A stretch of DNA of 64,000 nucleotides from Bryobacteraceae bacterium. GTDB lineage: Bacteria; Acidobacteriota; Terriglobia; Bryobacterales; Bryobacteraceae. The position numbers and the translations under genes are program-made. The notes under the pieces were generated by a model. The model did not search any database and had not been told where the DNA came from. It saw nothing but the letters and a program-made list of their open reading frames with translations. The stretch lies in contig JANWXD010000002.1 of assembly GCA_025055455.1 (NCBI GenBank), positions 195,808 through 259,807 of the forward strand, written 5' to 3'. Numbering within the stretch: the first letter of the stretch is position 1; every line of letters starts with the position of its first letter. Shown here in pieces: positions 1 through 9,084 of the stretch.

Positions 1-1233
1 CGCATATTGGCGGCGCGGACCGTCCTCGTCCGGGACGGCAGGATCGCGGAAATCGGGCCGGCCAACCGCGTGCGCGCGCCCGAAGGCGCCGTGCGAGTGG
101 ACGGACGCGGAAAGTATCTGATGCCGGGTTTCGCCGAAATGCACGGCCACCTGCCCGGCCCGGACGTGCCCCGCGAGGTCGTCGAAGACGTCATGTTCCT
201 GTATGTGGCCAACGGCGTCACCACCGTGCGCGGGATGCTGGGAAATCCCATCCACCTGCAACTGCGCCGCGAAGTGGCCGAGGGCAAGCTGCTCGGCCCC
301 AGACTCTATGTTGCGGGGCCGGCCTTCGCCGGAGCGAAGCTGACGCCGGAGGAGGCGCGGCAGCGGGTGCGGGAACAGAAAGAGGCCGGTTACGACCTTC
401 TCAAGGTGCTCGAAGGACTGCGTCCGGAAACCTACGAAGCGATGGCCGCGGAAGCCAAAGCCGTGGGGATCCCCTTTGCGGGCCACGTGCCGGATGAGGT
501 GGGCTTGCTGCGGTGCCTCGAGGTCGGCCAGAAAAGTATCGATCATTTGGACGGCTATCTGGAGGCGCTCGAAGCCGACGACTCCCCGCTGCGCAACGCC
601 GATCCGAAAATTCGCCGACGCGATCTAGGTTTGTACTTGGACGAACGGAAGATTCCGGCCTTGGCGGAAGCGACGCGCAAAGCCGGCGCCTGGGTCGTGC
701 CCACGATGGCGCTCTGGGAGACCTTCAACTCCACCGAAAGCCCCGAGGCCATGGCGCAGCGCGCGGAGCTCCAATTCGTTCCCCGGCAGTGGGTGGAGGG
801 TTGGGTGAAGCAGAAGACCACGCTGCTGGCCAACTTGAACCCCGAGGCGGGGCGGCGGGTCATCGAGGTCCGCAAGAAGGTCCTCAAGGCGCTGCGCGAC
901 GCCGGAGTGCGGATCGCCTTTGGGACCGATTCGCCGCAAGTGTTCAGCGTTCCGGGGTTCTCCACGCATCGCGAGATCCCGATCCTGCGCGAGGCGGGCC
1001 TGACGCCGTATGAGATTCTGGTCTCCGGCACGCGCCACGTGGCGGAGTATTTCGGCACGCTGGCCGAGACGGGGACTGTGGAGAGAGGCAAGCGAGCGGA
1101 CCTGATTCTGCTGGAGGCGAATCCCCTGGCGGATCCGGCCAACCTGGCGCGCCGCGCTGGCGTGATGGTGGCGGGCCGCTGGATCCCGGAGACCGAGATC
1201 CAGAAGCGCCTGGCGGCGATGGCGTCGCGCTAG
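1..1233 (+). CDS. Amidohydrolase family protein, 5' end cut by the window
   Basis: The frame is open from base 1, so the gene starts upstream; the TTG at 7 is only the first possible start codon inside the window. The visible 410 or so residues cover most of an amidohydrolase TIM barrel of the imidazolonepropionase-like or prolidase-like type. Seen in the sequence are a beta-sandwich lead-in, the first metal motif written HGH (GFAEMHGHL, about residue 45), later histidines in GHVP and DHLDG, and the barrel-end GTDSP with the expected metal Asp. The tail ADLILLEANPLADP is typical of the family. These enzymes hydrolyse cyclic amides or dipeptides, often in the periplasm. The substrate cannot be told, and a signal peptide, if present, lies outside the window. 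It converges on the histidine kinase gene and overlaps it by 4 bases. Confidence 0.85.
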   Translation, partial: RILAARTVLVRDGRIAEIGPANRVRAPEGAVRVDGRGKYLMPGFAEMHGHLPGPDVPREVVEDVMFLYVANGVTTVRGMLGNPIHLQLRREVAEGKLLGPRLYVAGPAFAGAKLTPEEARQRVREQKEAGYDLLKVLEGLRPETYEAMAAEAKAVGIPFAGHVPDEVGLLRCLEVGQKSIDHLDGYLEALEADDSPLRNADPKIRRRDLGLYLDERKIPALAEATRKAGAWVVPTMALWETFNSTESPEAMAQRAELQFVPRQWVEGWVKQKTTLLANLNPEAGRRVIEVRKKVLKALRDAGVRIAFGTDSPQVFSVPGFSTHREIPILREAGLTPYEILVSGTRHVAEYFGTLAETGTVERGKRADLILLEANPLADPANLARRAGVMVAGRWIPETEIQKRLAAMASR

Positions 1234-3023
1234 TTTGTGGCGCCGTTCGGAACATGTGGCGCCGCCGGAGAAGCGTCCCGCGGCTCCAACGGTAGCCGCA
1301 CATAAAACCGCGCGCCGCGGCCGGGCTCCGATTCGGCCCACATCTCGCCCCCGTGGTCCAGAACCGTTTGCCGCGCCAGCGCTAGGCCCAAACCGAGTCC
1401 CCCCTTCTTGCCGAAGCTGGCAAAAGGTTGGAAGAGCTGATCCCGCACCTCGGGAGCGATGCCGGGGCCTGTGTCTTGCACGCACACGGTGACGGCGCCG
1501 TTGGCCGCCTCCGCCGTGACCCGCACGCAACCTCCAGACGGCATGGCCTCGACGGCGTTGTGCATCAGGTTGAAAAACACCCGCTCCATCCGCGCCCTGG
1601 CCAGCGGCAACTCCAGGGTGTTGGGGACCTGGATTTGCAACTGGATGCCGTGCGCCTGCATGGCCGCCGCCAGGTTTTCGGCGGCGCCTTCGATGACCTC
1701 CACCAAGCGGCACAATTCACGTTCGACGGGCCGGCCTCGCGCGACGTTCATGAGGTCTTGCAACAGTTCTTGAATCCGTCGTGACGCTTTGTACAGACTG
1801 GCGGCGAGCCGCTTGACCTGCGAGGGCGGAAGCTCCGTATCCATCAAGATCTCCGCTGCGCCGTAAATCGCCGCCAGCGGGTTGCGCAGGTCATGCACGA
1901 TGGAACTCGCCAGACGCCCGATGGTGGAAATGCGCTCCTGGCGGATGAGCTCGCGGCGCGCCTCCTGGAGCGACTGGCACATGCTGTTGAATGTGCTGGC
2001 CAAGCGTCCCAGTTCGTCTTCGCTCGCCACTTGCACGCGGTAATCATAGTTCTGGCGCGCCACTTCCGCGGCCGCTACGTCCAAGCGCTTGACCGGCTCG
2101 ATGATGCGCCGGGCAAGCAGCCAGGTTAGCCCCAGGCCGGCCAGCATGGCTGCCGCCCAAATCCGGATGATGTCCCGCCGGAGCGCCGCCACGCGTTGGC
2201 GCGCCGCTTCGAAGGAGCGGAAAATCCCGAGTCTGCCGATGGGTCGGCCGTGTGCATCCACGAGGTCCCGCAGCAGCGGCACGTACTCCCGTGCGCCATC
2301 GCTCACCCGCTGGCCCGCGAGGGCCTGCGGGACCGACTCGGCCAGCCGCCGTGTGGCGCGTGGATCCAGCGTAGAGGCAAAAACCTCTCCGCGGGACAGA
2401 AACAGGAACTCGCTGCCTCCCGTGGCTTGTCGCAGCCTTCGCGCCACGTGGCTCGTTACGGTATAGCCCGTCACCAAGACGCTGAGCAGCGCGGGCCCGC
2501 GGGGGGAATCGACGTAGACGGGCGTGAGCACCAGCTGGACCAGGGACCCGTTCCGGACGGCGAAACCGGACACTTGGTCCGGAAAGCGCGCGCGGGATTC
2601 CCGCACCAGCTCCCAGGACCGCGGCACGGGCGCCGGCGGCGGTTCGCCCAGCACGGCCACCAGGTTGCCTTCCGGATCGGCCACCAGGAAGAACGCCGAC
2701 TCCTCGAGGTCGTGGGCCACACGGTTCCAGACCTCCTGGGCGGCGTCGCGGATCGTGAGGGGGTCCCGCGTCCCGAAGGCTGCCCGCACGTTGGGCATGC
2801 TGGCGATCACGGCCGCCACGCTCCGCAGCATGTCAGCGCGCGCCCGCCACAGCGAGACATAAGCCTGAAAACTGGTCTCGGCTTCTTCGTGCAGGCTGCG
2901 CGAGGTCGTCTCCAGTGCGTGGCGCTGCACGATCCATCCGGTAATCGCGAACAGCGCGGTCAGCGCCACGGAGGTGGACAGCCAGATCTTCCAGACGAGC
3001 GACAGCCGCCGGTACCACCTCAC
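1230..3023 (-). CDS. Membrane sensor histidine kinase with extracytoplasmic sensor and HAMP domain
   Basis: A 597-residue sensor kinase. Membrane segments are visible at about residues 12-32 and 283-303, enclosing a roughly 250-residue extracytoplasmic region of the Cache type. A HAMP domain follows (about 303-355). The HisKA box SSIVHDLRNP has the phosphoacceptor His at 377. The ATPase domain has an N box (NLMHNAVEAMP), a G1 box (DTGPGIAP) and a G2 box (GLGLGLALARQ). It is the last gene of a minus-strand operon and overlaps the cupredoxin gene by ATGA, so the two are probably translationally coupled. The likely phosphorylation targets are the two response regulators upstream in the same operon. 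The ligand is unknown; the adjacent copper protein suggests redox or metal sensing, which is inference. Confidence 0.93.
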   Translation of the reverse strand: MRWYRRLSLVWKIWLSTSVALTALFAITGWIVQRHALETTSRSLHEEAETSFQAYVSLWRARADMLRSVAAVIASMPNVRAAFGTRDPLTIRDAAQEVWNRVAHDLEESAFFLVADPEGNLVAVLGEPPPAPVPRSWELVRESRARFPDQVSGFAVRNGSLVQLVLTPVYVDSPRGPALLSVLVTGYTVTSHVARRLRQATGGSEFLFLSRGEVFASTLDPRATRRLAESVPQALAGQRVSDGAREYVPLLRDLVDAHGRPIGRLGIFRSFEAARQRVAALRRDIIRIWAAAMLAGLGLTWLLARRIIEPVKRLDVAAAEVARQNYDYRVQVASEDELGRLASTFNSMCQSLQEARRELIRQERISTIGRLASSIVHDLRNPLAAIYGAAEILMDTELPPSQVKRLAASLYKASRRIQELLQDLMNVARGRPVERELCRLVEVIEGAAENLAAAMQAHGIQLQIQVPNTLELPLARARMERVFFNLMHNAVEAMPSGGCVRVTAEAANGAVTVCVQDTGPGIAPEVRDQLFQPFASFGKKGGLGLGLALARQTVLDHGGEMWAESEPGRGARFYVRLPLEPRDASPAAPHVPNGATN

Positions 3024-3739
3024 CGCCGCACCCCGGGATAGACAATGTGTTCCTCTGGCGCCGGGGGATAATCCTGGCCGTACTTGTTCTTGTGCGGCAC
3101 CTCCAGGTAGCCGGATTCGGAAATGCGCAACAGCGGAAGCTGGACCTCGCCGCCGTCTTCGCCGACCACAATCTTTCGCTCCAGCGCTCGGAGCGTCTCC
3201 TCCGTGGCCCGTTCGTGCCAGACGCGTAACCGGTACTCGCCCGCGGGAACGCCTTCGATGCGAAAGGCGCCCTCGCGATTGGTGACGGCGACGAACGGCG
3301 TGCGGGTCACCACGATCGCGGCGCTCATGGTGGAGTGAATGTTGCAGAACACGCGCACCACGCCCTCGCGGCGGAATCGGACTTTTTGGCTCGTGCCGGG
3401 AGGGTAGAGGCCGGTGTCGAAGGGCTGGCCGCTGAAGTTGGAAAAGGCGTTGTGGAAGATCGGATCCAGATTAGGGAATTCCACCGTCGTGCCCACCGGT
3501 ATCGCCAGTACGTGCGGGATAAACCGCTTCCCTTTCTGGATCATCTCGACGGTGCGGGACGGAGCGGCGGGGGCCTCGCGGCCGATAGGGTCCAGCCACA
3601 CCGCCACCCCGGAATAGTCCCGGTGCTTGCGCACGGCCGGATCGCGCGAGTCCACCAACTCGACCCGACCCGCCACGGACCCACCGTACAGGTCCGTCGC
3701 GCAGGCCAGGCTAAAAAAGATACGCCAAGGCCAAGTCAT
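3020..3739 (-). CDS. Secreted type-1 copper (cupredoxin-like) protein with a regulatory-like beta domain
   Basis: This 239-residue protein has a short hydrophobic N-terminus (MTWPWRIFFSLACA) that looks like a weak signal peptide. A plastocyanin-like core carries a complete type-1 copper ligand set: His96 (IFHNAF), then Cys132, His135 and Met138 in FCNIHSTM. A carboxypeptidase-regulatory-like beta sandwich follows (about 148-190, with GAFRIEGVPAGEYRLRVWHE). Related proteins are often labelled methylamine utilisation protein. The protein probably carries electrons or binds copper outside the cytoplasm. It overlaps the barrel gene upstream by 29 bases and the kinase downstream by 4. The N-terminus is short for a signal peptide, so the real start could lie further upstream within the barrel gene. 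Confidence 0.8.
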   Translation of the reverse strand: MTWPWRIFFSLACATDLYGGSVAGRVELVDSRDPAVRKHRDYSGVAVWLDPIGREAPAAPSRTVEMIQKGKRFIPHVLAIPVGTTVEFPNLDPIFHNAFSNFSGQPFDTGLYPPGTSQKVRFRREGVVRVFCNIHSTMSAAIVVTRTPFVAVTNREGAFRIEGVPAGEYRLRVWHERATEETLRALERKIVVGEDGGEVQLPLLRISESGYLEVPHKNKYGQDYPPAPEEHIVYPGVRR

Positions 3740-5039
3740 AGTGGTTGTTGATGCGCAGCCCTGTGCCCAAATACTCCGTGCGAACCTGGAGGGCTTCCAG
3801 CCCGACGACCACGTTTGGAGCGAGGCGGTACATGGCGTTGGCGCCCCAGGCGGTATTCTTGCCCACCATGCCGGGCAGTAAGTCGGCGTTGCGGTCGTCG
3901 TGCCGCCCGGCCATCAGGTTGAACGACAGTCGCGAAGTCGCCAGGAACGTGAACTGGCCCCAGCCGCCGCGGCTGCGCACCGGGGTCACGACGTCTTTGC
4001 GGATCACGAAACCTTGCCGCGGCGCGCCAAAATGTCCGAGATTTTGCCCACGGAACAGGACGCCCGTGAACTCCAGCCGGCGCCAGGGGTTCGCGAACCA
4101 GTCGAAGGAAACCAGACGGGAGGGCACCGAGGAGCCAGCCACCTGCGAGCGGCTGGCATGGAAGCCCGGCGCGATCTCCACGCGGCGCTCTTCGTCGAGG
4201 GCGTGCGACAGCAGGAAGCGCCCCTCCAGGCCTGGGCGGCGCCGGCTCACGGTGGAGGCGTATTCGGCCGGCACCAGGGCGACGTCCTCGCTGGTCTGTA
4301 GGAGCCCCACCTGGGCCGCCAAGCGCGTCCCTTCCGCTACGCGGAACCGCTGCTCGAAGCGCACCTGGGGCTGCCAGCGCCACAAGTTGCCGGCGCCGGT
4401 GAGCGGTGAAACGCCGACTTGGGCCAGCGAATTGGGCTCCCGTGGATTGAAGATCGCTTTTTCCTGGCCGGCAAGCAGGCTGCGCGTGGGCCACTCGATC
4501 TCGATCGAGGCCGTCCGGATCCGCGCCTGCTGACCGAGCGGGTCTCCGGCGCCCGCGAAAAAGTCGGCGAGGAGGGAACCGCGCACCTTGCCGCCCCACA
4601 GGGTGTTGCCGCCCTGATACTGTAGGCCGATCACCGACTGGCGCAGCGTCGCGCCGCCGGAACGCGGGCCCGGCGTCCGGGCCGCCAGCGGAGGATTGTC
4701 CGCGCCCCCGGATCCGCGCGAGTTCAGGAACAGGTTGAACAGCGCCATGCCCGTGACGCGCAGCGGGAATCGCTGCGAGGCTTCCACTTTGGTTTGCGCC
4801 TGCTCGGCGATACGCCGCTCGTGGATCTCGACCCGTTCCTCGAGTTCCCCGGGCTGCGAGGCGCGCGCTGTTTCCAGTTGGCGGCGCAATTCGGCGATTT
4901 CGGCCCGCAAGCGCTCGTTGTCGCGCTCCAAACGCTCGAGCCGTTCCGCCAGCGCCTCCAAGCTCAAATCTTGAGCCGACAGGCGGAAGGACCCCGTGGC
5001 GACCAGCAGGCAAATGGCGAATTTACCCCAGAGTGGCAT
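3711..5039 (-). CDS. Outer-membrane beta-barrel protein with N-terminal coiled coil
   Basis: The start chosen is the ATG at 5039, because GGAGG lies about 8 bases upstream and the next residues form a clean signal peptide ending at LSAQ. A longer frame opens further upstream but lacks both. After the signal peptide comes a charged heptad-rich stretch (about residues 24-80, LEALAERLERLERDNERLRAEI) that should form a coiled coil. About 340 residues of alternating strands follow and end in an aromatic LAYLF, the usual C-terminus of a barrel recognised by the BAM machinery. The layout resembles S-layer/porin hybrids and the poorly characterised DcaP-like group. Cargo is unknown. It overlaps the receiver gene upstream by 17 bases and the cupredoxin downstream. 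Confidence 0.75.
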   Translation of the reverse strand: MPLWGKFAICLLVATGSFRLSAQDLSLEALAERLERLERDNERLRAEIAELRRQLETARASQPGELEERVEIHERRIAEQAQTKVEASQRFPLRVTGMALFNLFLNSRGSGGADNPPLAARTPGPRSGGATLRQSVIGLQYQGGNTLWGGKVRGSLLADFFAGAGDPLGQQARIRTASIEIEWPTRSLLAGQEKAIFNPREPNSLAQVGVSPLTGAGNLWRWQPQVRFEQRFRVAEGTRLAAQVGLLQTSEDVALVPAEYASTVSRRRPGLEGRFLLSHALDEERRVEIAPGFHASRSQVAGSSVPSRLVSFDWFANPWRRLEFTGVLFRGQNLGHFGAPRQGFVIRKDVVTPVRSRGGWGQFTFLATSRLSFNLMAGRHDDRNADLLPGMVGKNTAWGANAMYRLAPNVVVGLEALQVRTEYLGTGLRINNHYDLALAYLF

Positions 5040-5406
5040 CGAGAAGTTCCTCCACTTTCTTTCTGACCTGGGCCGGCGAGTACGGTTTCGCGAAGTACGC
5101 ATCCACGCCCAGCCGGCGCAACCGTTCGGGGGTGGCCGGGTCGGTGTCTCCGCTGAGGACCACGATGGGGAGCCGGTCGAATCGCGCCCGCACCCGGGCG
5201 ACCAACTCGAACCCGTCCATGGAGGGCATATGCAGGTCCGTCACGAGGATGTCCACCGCCTCCGGTGAACCGGCTTCCAGCATCTCCAGGGCTCGGCCAC
5301 CGGAGCAGGCGTGCACGACCGAGGCTCCGGGGATTGCAAGCAGGGCCACCTCCAGGGTGGAGGCCGAATGCGGCGTATCGTCGACGATCAAAATCGTGCG
5401 CGGCAT
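5023..5406 (-). CDS. Single-domain response regulator (CheY-like receiver)
   Basis: A 127-residue stand-alone receiver domain. The acidic pair is Asp9-Asp10 (LIVDD), the phosphoacceptor is Asp57 (VTDLHMPSMDG) and the conserved lysine is in FAKPYS. There is no output domain, so it acts by protein contact or as a phosphate relay. The ATG at 5406 is preferred because the receiver fold begins right after it (MPRTILIVDD); a GTG eight codons upstream at 5430 is the alternative. The stop overlaps the start of the barrel gene by 17 bases. It most likely shares the histidine kinase at the end of this operon. Confidence 0.9.
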   Translation of the reverse strand: MPRTILIVDDTPHSASTLEVALLAIPGASVVHACSGGRALEMLEAGSPEAVDILVTDLHMPSMDGFELVARVRARFDRLPIVVLSGDTDPATPERLRRLGVDAYFAKPYSPAQVRKKVEELLDATLG

Positions 5407-5466
5407 CGCCCCGAATTGTCCCCGCAACACGGCCCCCCGCTTGTTAACTGGTTGTTAAAAAGTCCC

Positions 5467-6141
5467 TCAAGGCAGAAAGCGATATCCGACCCCGTGAACC
5501 GTAAGGAAATGCCGGGGAGCGCTGGCATCCGGCTCCAACTTCTGCCGGAGCTTGACGACGTGCGCGTCCACGGTGCGGGTGTTCGGGAACGCATCGTAGC
5601 CCCAGACCGAGTTCAGAATCATGTCCCGCGTGAGCGGCCTGTCGGGATTGTGCAGGAAGTATACGAGCAAGTTGTACTCGGCGGGCGTGAGTTTCACCGG
5701 CTCGCCTTTGCGAAGCACCACTCGCCGCTCCAGATCGACGGCCACTTCGCCGAAGCGGATCACCTTCCTGGCGTCGGGCGAGCTGCGGCGCAGCACCGCG
5801 CGGATCCGCGCCAGAAGCTCGCGCGTGCCGAACGGCTTGACGATGTAGTCATCCGCGCCGATTTCGAGCAGCAGCACCTTATCCACCTCATCCCCGACGG
5901 CGCTGAGCACGATGATGGGCGTCTCGATCTGCGCGGCCCGGACCTGTTTGCAAATCTCCATCCCGTTCATCCCCGGCAGCCGGAGATCCACCAGCGCCAG
6001 ATCCGGCTTGAGGAGCAGCAGTTTTTCCAGTCCGTCCCGGCCGTCGGCGGCAAAGACGGCGCGAAACCCTTCCTGCTCCAGCATGACGCCGATAGTTTCC
6101 CGCAAGGCCTCGTCGTCGTCGATCACCAGAATGGTTTGCAT
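5467..6141 (-). CDS. OmpR/PhoB-family response regulator
   Basis: This 224-residue two-domain transcription factor has a receiver domain with Asp8-Asp9, phosphoacceptor Asp52 (LALVDLRLPGMNG) and the lysine in VKPFGTREL. A winged-helix DNA-binding domain of the OmpR type occupies about residues 128-224, with NTRTVDAHVVKLRQKL as the recognition helix and GVGYRF near the end. It starts the minus-strand run that continues through the receiver, barrel, cupredoxin and kinase, so the operon contains a complete two-component system. The gap to the next gene is 60 bases. It probably controls its own operon; no operator is evident. Confidence 0.94.
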   Translation of the reverse strand: MQTILVIDDDEALRETIGVMLEQEGFRAVFAADGRDGLEKLLLLKPDLALVDLRLPGMNGMEICKQVRAAQIETPIIVLSAVGDEVDKVLLLEIGADDYIVKPFGTRELLARIRAVLRRSSPDARKVIRFGEVAVDLERRVVLRKGEPVKLTPAEYNLLVYFLHNPDRPLTRDMILNSVWGYDAFPNTRTVDAHVVKLRQKLEPDASAPRHFLTVHGVGYRFLP

Positions 6142-6251
6142 GATCCCCTGGCGGTGATTCTAGTGTACCCTGAGCGTCCCGTTTGGCGGCCCGCCGCCGA
6201 CGGCGCTCTGGTATGCTGTTGGCTTGCAAACCAACTCCGGGAGGCGCCCTC

Positions 6252-7529
6252 ATGTCGAATCGGCTCTCTCGCCGCAAGTTCCTGACGCAGTCGGCGGCGG
6301 CCGTGGCGGCAGGCCCGGCCGTGCTGCCGGCCCTCGGGGCCAACAACCGGCTCCGCGTGGGCTACATCGGCACCGGCAGCCGCGGCCACTATCTGATGAA
6401 CATGATGTACCAGGCCGTGCCGCAGCTCGTGGAGGTGACGGCCGTCTGCGACACCTACCAAGGGCACTTGGCGCGCGCCAAGGACCGCGTCCAGTCCGTT
6501 TCTGGCAAAACCCCCAAGACATTCGTGGACTACCGCGAGCTGTTGCGAGACCCGGCCGTGGACGTGGTTTTCATCGCCACGCCGGAACACCTGCATCACG
6601 AAATGGCGATCGCGGCGCTTCAGGCGGGCAAGCACATCTATATTGAAAAGCCCCTCGCGCACACGATCGAGGAGGGCGCCGAGATCGTCGCCTTGGCGGA
6701 AAAAACCGGCAAAGTCGTGCAGGTGGGCACGCAGAATCGCAGCAACTCGCTGTACATCCTGGCCAAAGAACTCGTCGCCCAGGGCATGATCGGCGACGTG
6801 CACTACGTGCGCGCCTACTGGTACCGCAACTCGCTTCCCGACAACCCCGCCTGGCGATACGTAATTCCGGCGGACGCGAGCGAACAGAACACCGACTGGC
6901 AGCGCTTCCTCGGACCCGCTCCCAAGCGGCCCTTCGACAAGCGCCGCTATTACCAGTGGCGCCTGTACTGGGATTATTCGGGGGGCATCTCGACCGACTT
7001 GCTGGTGCACCAAACCGACATCACGAATTTCGTCTGCAACAAACGCGTGCCGCTGTCCTGCGTGGCCTCCGGCGGCATCTACCGCTGGACGGACCCGGAC
7101 GATGACCGCGAAGTCCCGGACACGCTCAGTGCGATCTACGAATACCCGGACCGCTTCCATATCAACTACAGCTGTTACTTCGGCAACGAGCGCTTCGGCT
7201 ACGGCGAGGAATTCTTGGGAAACGAGGGCACGATTCAGGTGCTCAACCGCCAGATCTTCCACTTCTGGCCGGAGACGTTCCGCGGCAAAGCGCCGGCTCA
7301 CGTCGCGGCGCGCAAGGAGATGCACCTGGAAATACCCGGCAACGACAACAACGCGGTCCAGGCTCACATCCGGAATTTTCTCGAATCGGTGTTGGGCAAA
7401 GCCAAGCCGGTGGCGCCGGCCCGGGTGGGTCACGAGGCCGCAATCAGTGGCCACATGGCCACGTTGTCCTACCGTCACAACAAGAAGGTCTACTGGGACG
7501 AGAAGACCGAAACGTACCGCTTCGCTTGA
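6252..7529 (+). CDS. Gfo/Idh/MocA-family oxidoreductase with Tat signal
   Basis: The ATG at 6252 is chosen because GGGAGG sits just upstream and the protein then begins with a twin-arginine signal (LSRRKFLTQSAAAVAAG). The mature part opens with the Rossmann motif VGYIGTGSRG, has the catalytic-lysine motif EKPLAH, and runs to 425 residues, normal for the secreted Gfo/Idh/MocA dehydrogenases common in Acidobacteria and Planctomycetes. These use a tightly held NAD(P) to oxidise or rearrange sugars or inositols, and the Tat signal implies folding with cofactor before export. An MFS carrier starts 97 bases downstream, so the pair may serve uptake and conversion of one carbohydrate. The exact substrate is unknown. 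Confidence 0.92.
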   Translation: MSNRLSRRKFLTQSAAAVAAGPAVLPALGANNRLRVGYIGTGSRGHYLMNMMYQAVPQLVEVTAVCDTYQGHLARAKDRVQSVSGKTPKTFVDYRELLRDPAVDVVFIATPEHLHHEMAIAALQAGKHIYIEKPLAHTIEEGAEIVALAEKTGKVVQVGTQNRSNSLYILAKELVAQGMIGDVHYVRAYWYRNSLPDNPAWRYVIPADASEQNTDWQRFLGPAPKRPFDKRRYYQWRLYWDYSGGISTDLLVHQTDITNFVCNKRVPLSCVASGGIYRWTDPDDDREVPDTLSAIYEYPDRFHINYSCYFGNERFGYGEEFLGNEGTIQVLNRQIFHFWPETFRGKAPAHVAARKEMHLEIPGNDNNAVQAHIRNFLESVLGKAKPVAPARVGHEAAISGHMATLSYRHNKKVYWDEKTETYRFA

Positions 7530-7626
7530 CTCTCCCGCGCCGCCAGTTTTGATAAGATCGGTGACCGCGGCTTGGAGCGGTGATGCCTCCGAGCATGCGT
7601 TCGAATCGGACTGCGGAGAGAAGGTC

Positions 7627-8805
7627 ATGGCGACGATGAGAACCGGACGGCTCGTTGTGGCGGCGATTCTCGGAATCCTGGTTTACGGCATGATTGCGGC
7701 CATGCTCGGCACGCTGCTTCCCAACTTGTCGGCCAAGTTCGGGCTGACGCCGGAGCAAAGCGGCAACATCGCCTTCGCCCAGGCCCTCGGGTTGATCCTT
7801 GCCTCGGTGGCCGCCGGCCCCCTGTGCGACAACAAGGGTAAGAAGACCGGAATCGTCCTCGCGCTGGTTTTGATCGCGGCGTCGCTGTTTCCGCTTCCGA
7901 ATGCGGGTGGCTACACGCAGCTTCTGGCCTTTCTGTTCTTATTGGGGTTGGGGGGCGGCACGCTGGTGACAGCGGCTAACGCCTTGGTGAGCGACATCAG
8001 CGAGGAACGCCGCGCCAGCACCTTGAATTTGCTCAATCTGTTCTTCGGCCTCGGCGGCCTGCTGACGCCGTTCATCGCCGCCAATATGCTTGCCGGCAAC
8101 GCGGTGGCGCTTTGTTACTTAGTGGCGGGGCTGACGACCGTAACCCTGCTGGTCAACGCGGCCACGCCGATGCCGCCCCCGACGGGCGAGCGGGGCTTCC
8201 GGCTGTCGGAGGTCAACGAGGTGCTGGGCCGTCCGGCCCTATACCTGCTCTCGCTGATGCTCTTCCTCTATGTGGCCTGCGAGGTAGGCGTGTGGAACTG
8301 GCTGGCGAAGCATCTGGTGGCTCAGGGCGTGCCCGAGAGCCGCGCGCTGAATATTCTCTCCCTTGGCTTCGCGCTAGGCCTGCTCATCGGCCGCGTGGTA
8401 GTGGCCCGCATCCTCATCAACGTGCGCGCCGTGAACGTCACCCTGGCGGCGTCGTTTCTGATGGCGATTACGACCTACCTGGCGCTCCAAACGGCGGATC
8501 CCACCATCGCCTGGATCGCGGTGTTTTGCGCTGGCTTGGCCATGGCGCCCGTGTTCCCGACCACGCTCGCCATGACCGGCGACGCTTTCCCCAAGGCGAC
8601 GGCTACGGCGATGGGCATCGTCATTACCTCGGGTTGGATCGGCCTGGCCGTCAGCTCCAAGATCATCGGCGGCATTGCCGGCGGTGACGACCTGCGGCTG
8701 AAAACGGCCCTGTTAGTGCTTCCGGTTTTCTCCGTGATCATGATCGGCGTCAACTTGGTCCTCCGGCCCATGCTGGCGCCCAAGCGCGCGGCCGCCGCGG
8801 CGTGA
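7627..8805 (+). CDS. MFS transporter
   Basis: This 392-residue permease has about twelve hydrophobic segments. The start is the ATG at 7627, preceded by a GGAGAGAAGG stretch; the frame is open further upstream, but only as a shadow of the dehydrogenase gene. The loop after the second or third helix reads GPLCDNKGKKTG, a variant of the MFS loop 2-3 motif. The last third (GDAFPKATATAMGIVITSGWIGLAV) resembles the FucP-like sugar branch. Its place after a sugar-type dehydrogenase suggests carbohydrate uptake. Specificity cannot be read from the sequence. Confidence 0.88.
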   Translation: MATMRTGRLVVAAILGILVYGMIAAMLGTLLPNLSAKFGLTPEQSGNIAFAQALGLILASVAAGPLCDNKGKKTGIVLALVLIAASLFPLPNAGGYTQLLAFLFLLGLGGGTLVTAANALVSDISEERRASTLNLLNLFFGLGGLLTPFIAANMLAGNAVALCYLVAGLTTVTLLVNAATPMPPPTGERGFRLSEVNEVLGRPALYLLSLMLFLYVACEVGVWNWLAKHLVAQGVPESRALNILSLGFALGLLIGRVVVARILINVRAVNVTLAASFLMAITTYLALQTADPTIAWIAVFCAGLAMAPVFPTTLAMTGDAFPKATATAMGIVITSGWIGLAVSSKIIGGIAGGDDLRLKTALLVLPVFSVIMIGVNLVLRPMLAPKRAAAAA

Positions 8806-8824
8806 CCATCCTACGCTGAAGCCC

Positions 8825-9068
8825 ATGGCGGCGACTACGGCGCTGACCGTGCCGGGGTGCTTGCGACAAACGTTCCGCGAAGGCGAGCGCGTCGAATTGG
8901 TGGGCGGGGAGATTCTGCTCGGTCTGGGTGATCTATCCGGAGCAGCGCACGGTGCGGGTGTTCGATCCGAGCGGCGCCTCGCGCCTGCTGCGGGCGCAGG
9001 AGCGGCTCGAGGTCGACTGGCTGCCCGGCTTCTCGGTTTGCGTCGCCGAGTTCTTCGAGGGGCTGTAG
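8825..9068 (+). pseudogene. Remnant of a Uma2-family (DUF820) nuclease-like gene, frame-broken
   Basis: From 8922 to the TAG at 9066 the frame reads VWVIYPEQRTVRVFDPSG, then a stretch ending LPGFSVCVAEFF. This matches the C-terminal third of Uma2 endonuclease-fold proteins (the VWVIDP...TVTVY...LPGF...VAELF pattern). That frame has a stop at 8844 and no plausible start. The adjacent frame from ATG 8825 encodes a phrase, FREGERVELVGGEIL, that also resembles a Uma2 C-terminus and then runs into nonsense. The likely explanation is a decayed gene or two overlapping decayed copies. Only the C-terminus is left, so no activity is expected. Confidence 0.5.
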
Positions 9069-9084
9069 AGCGCCCGCGCGGCCT

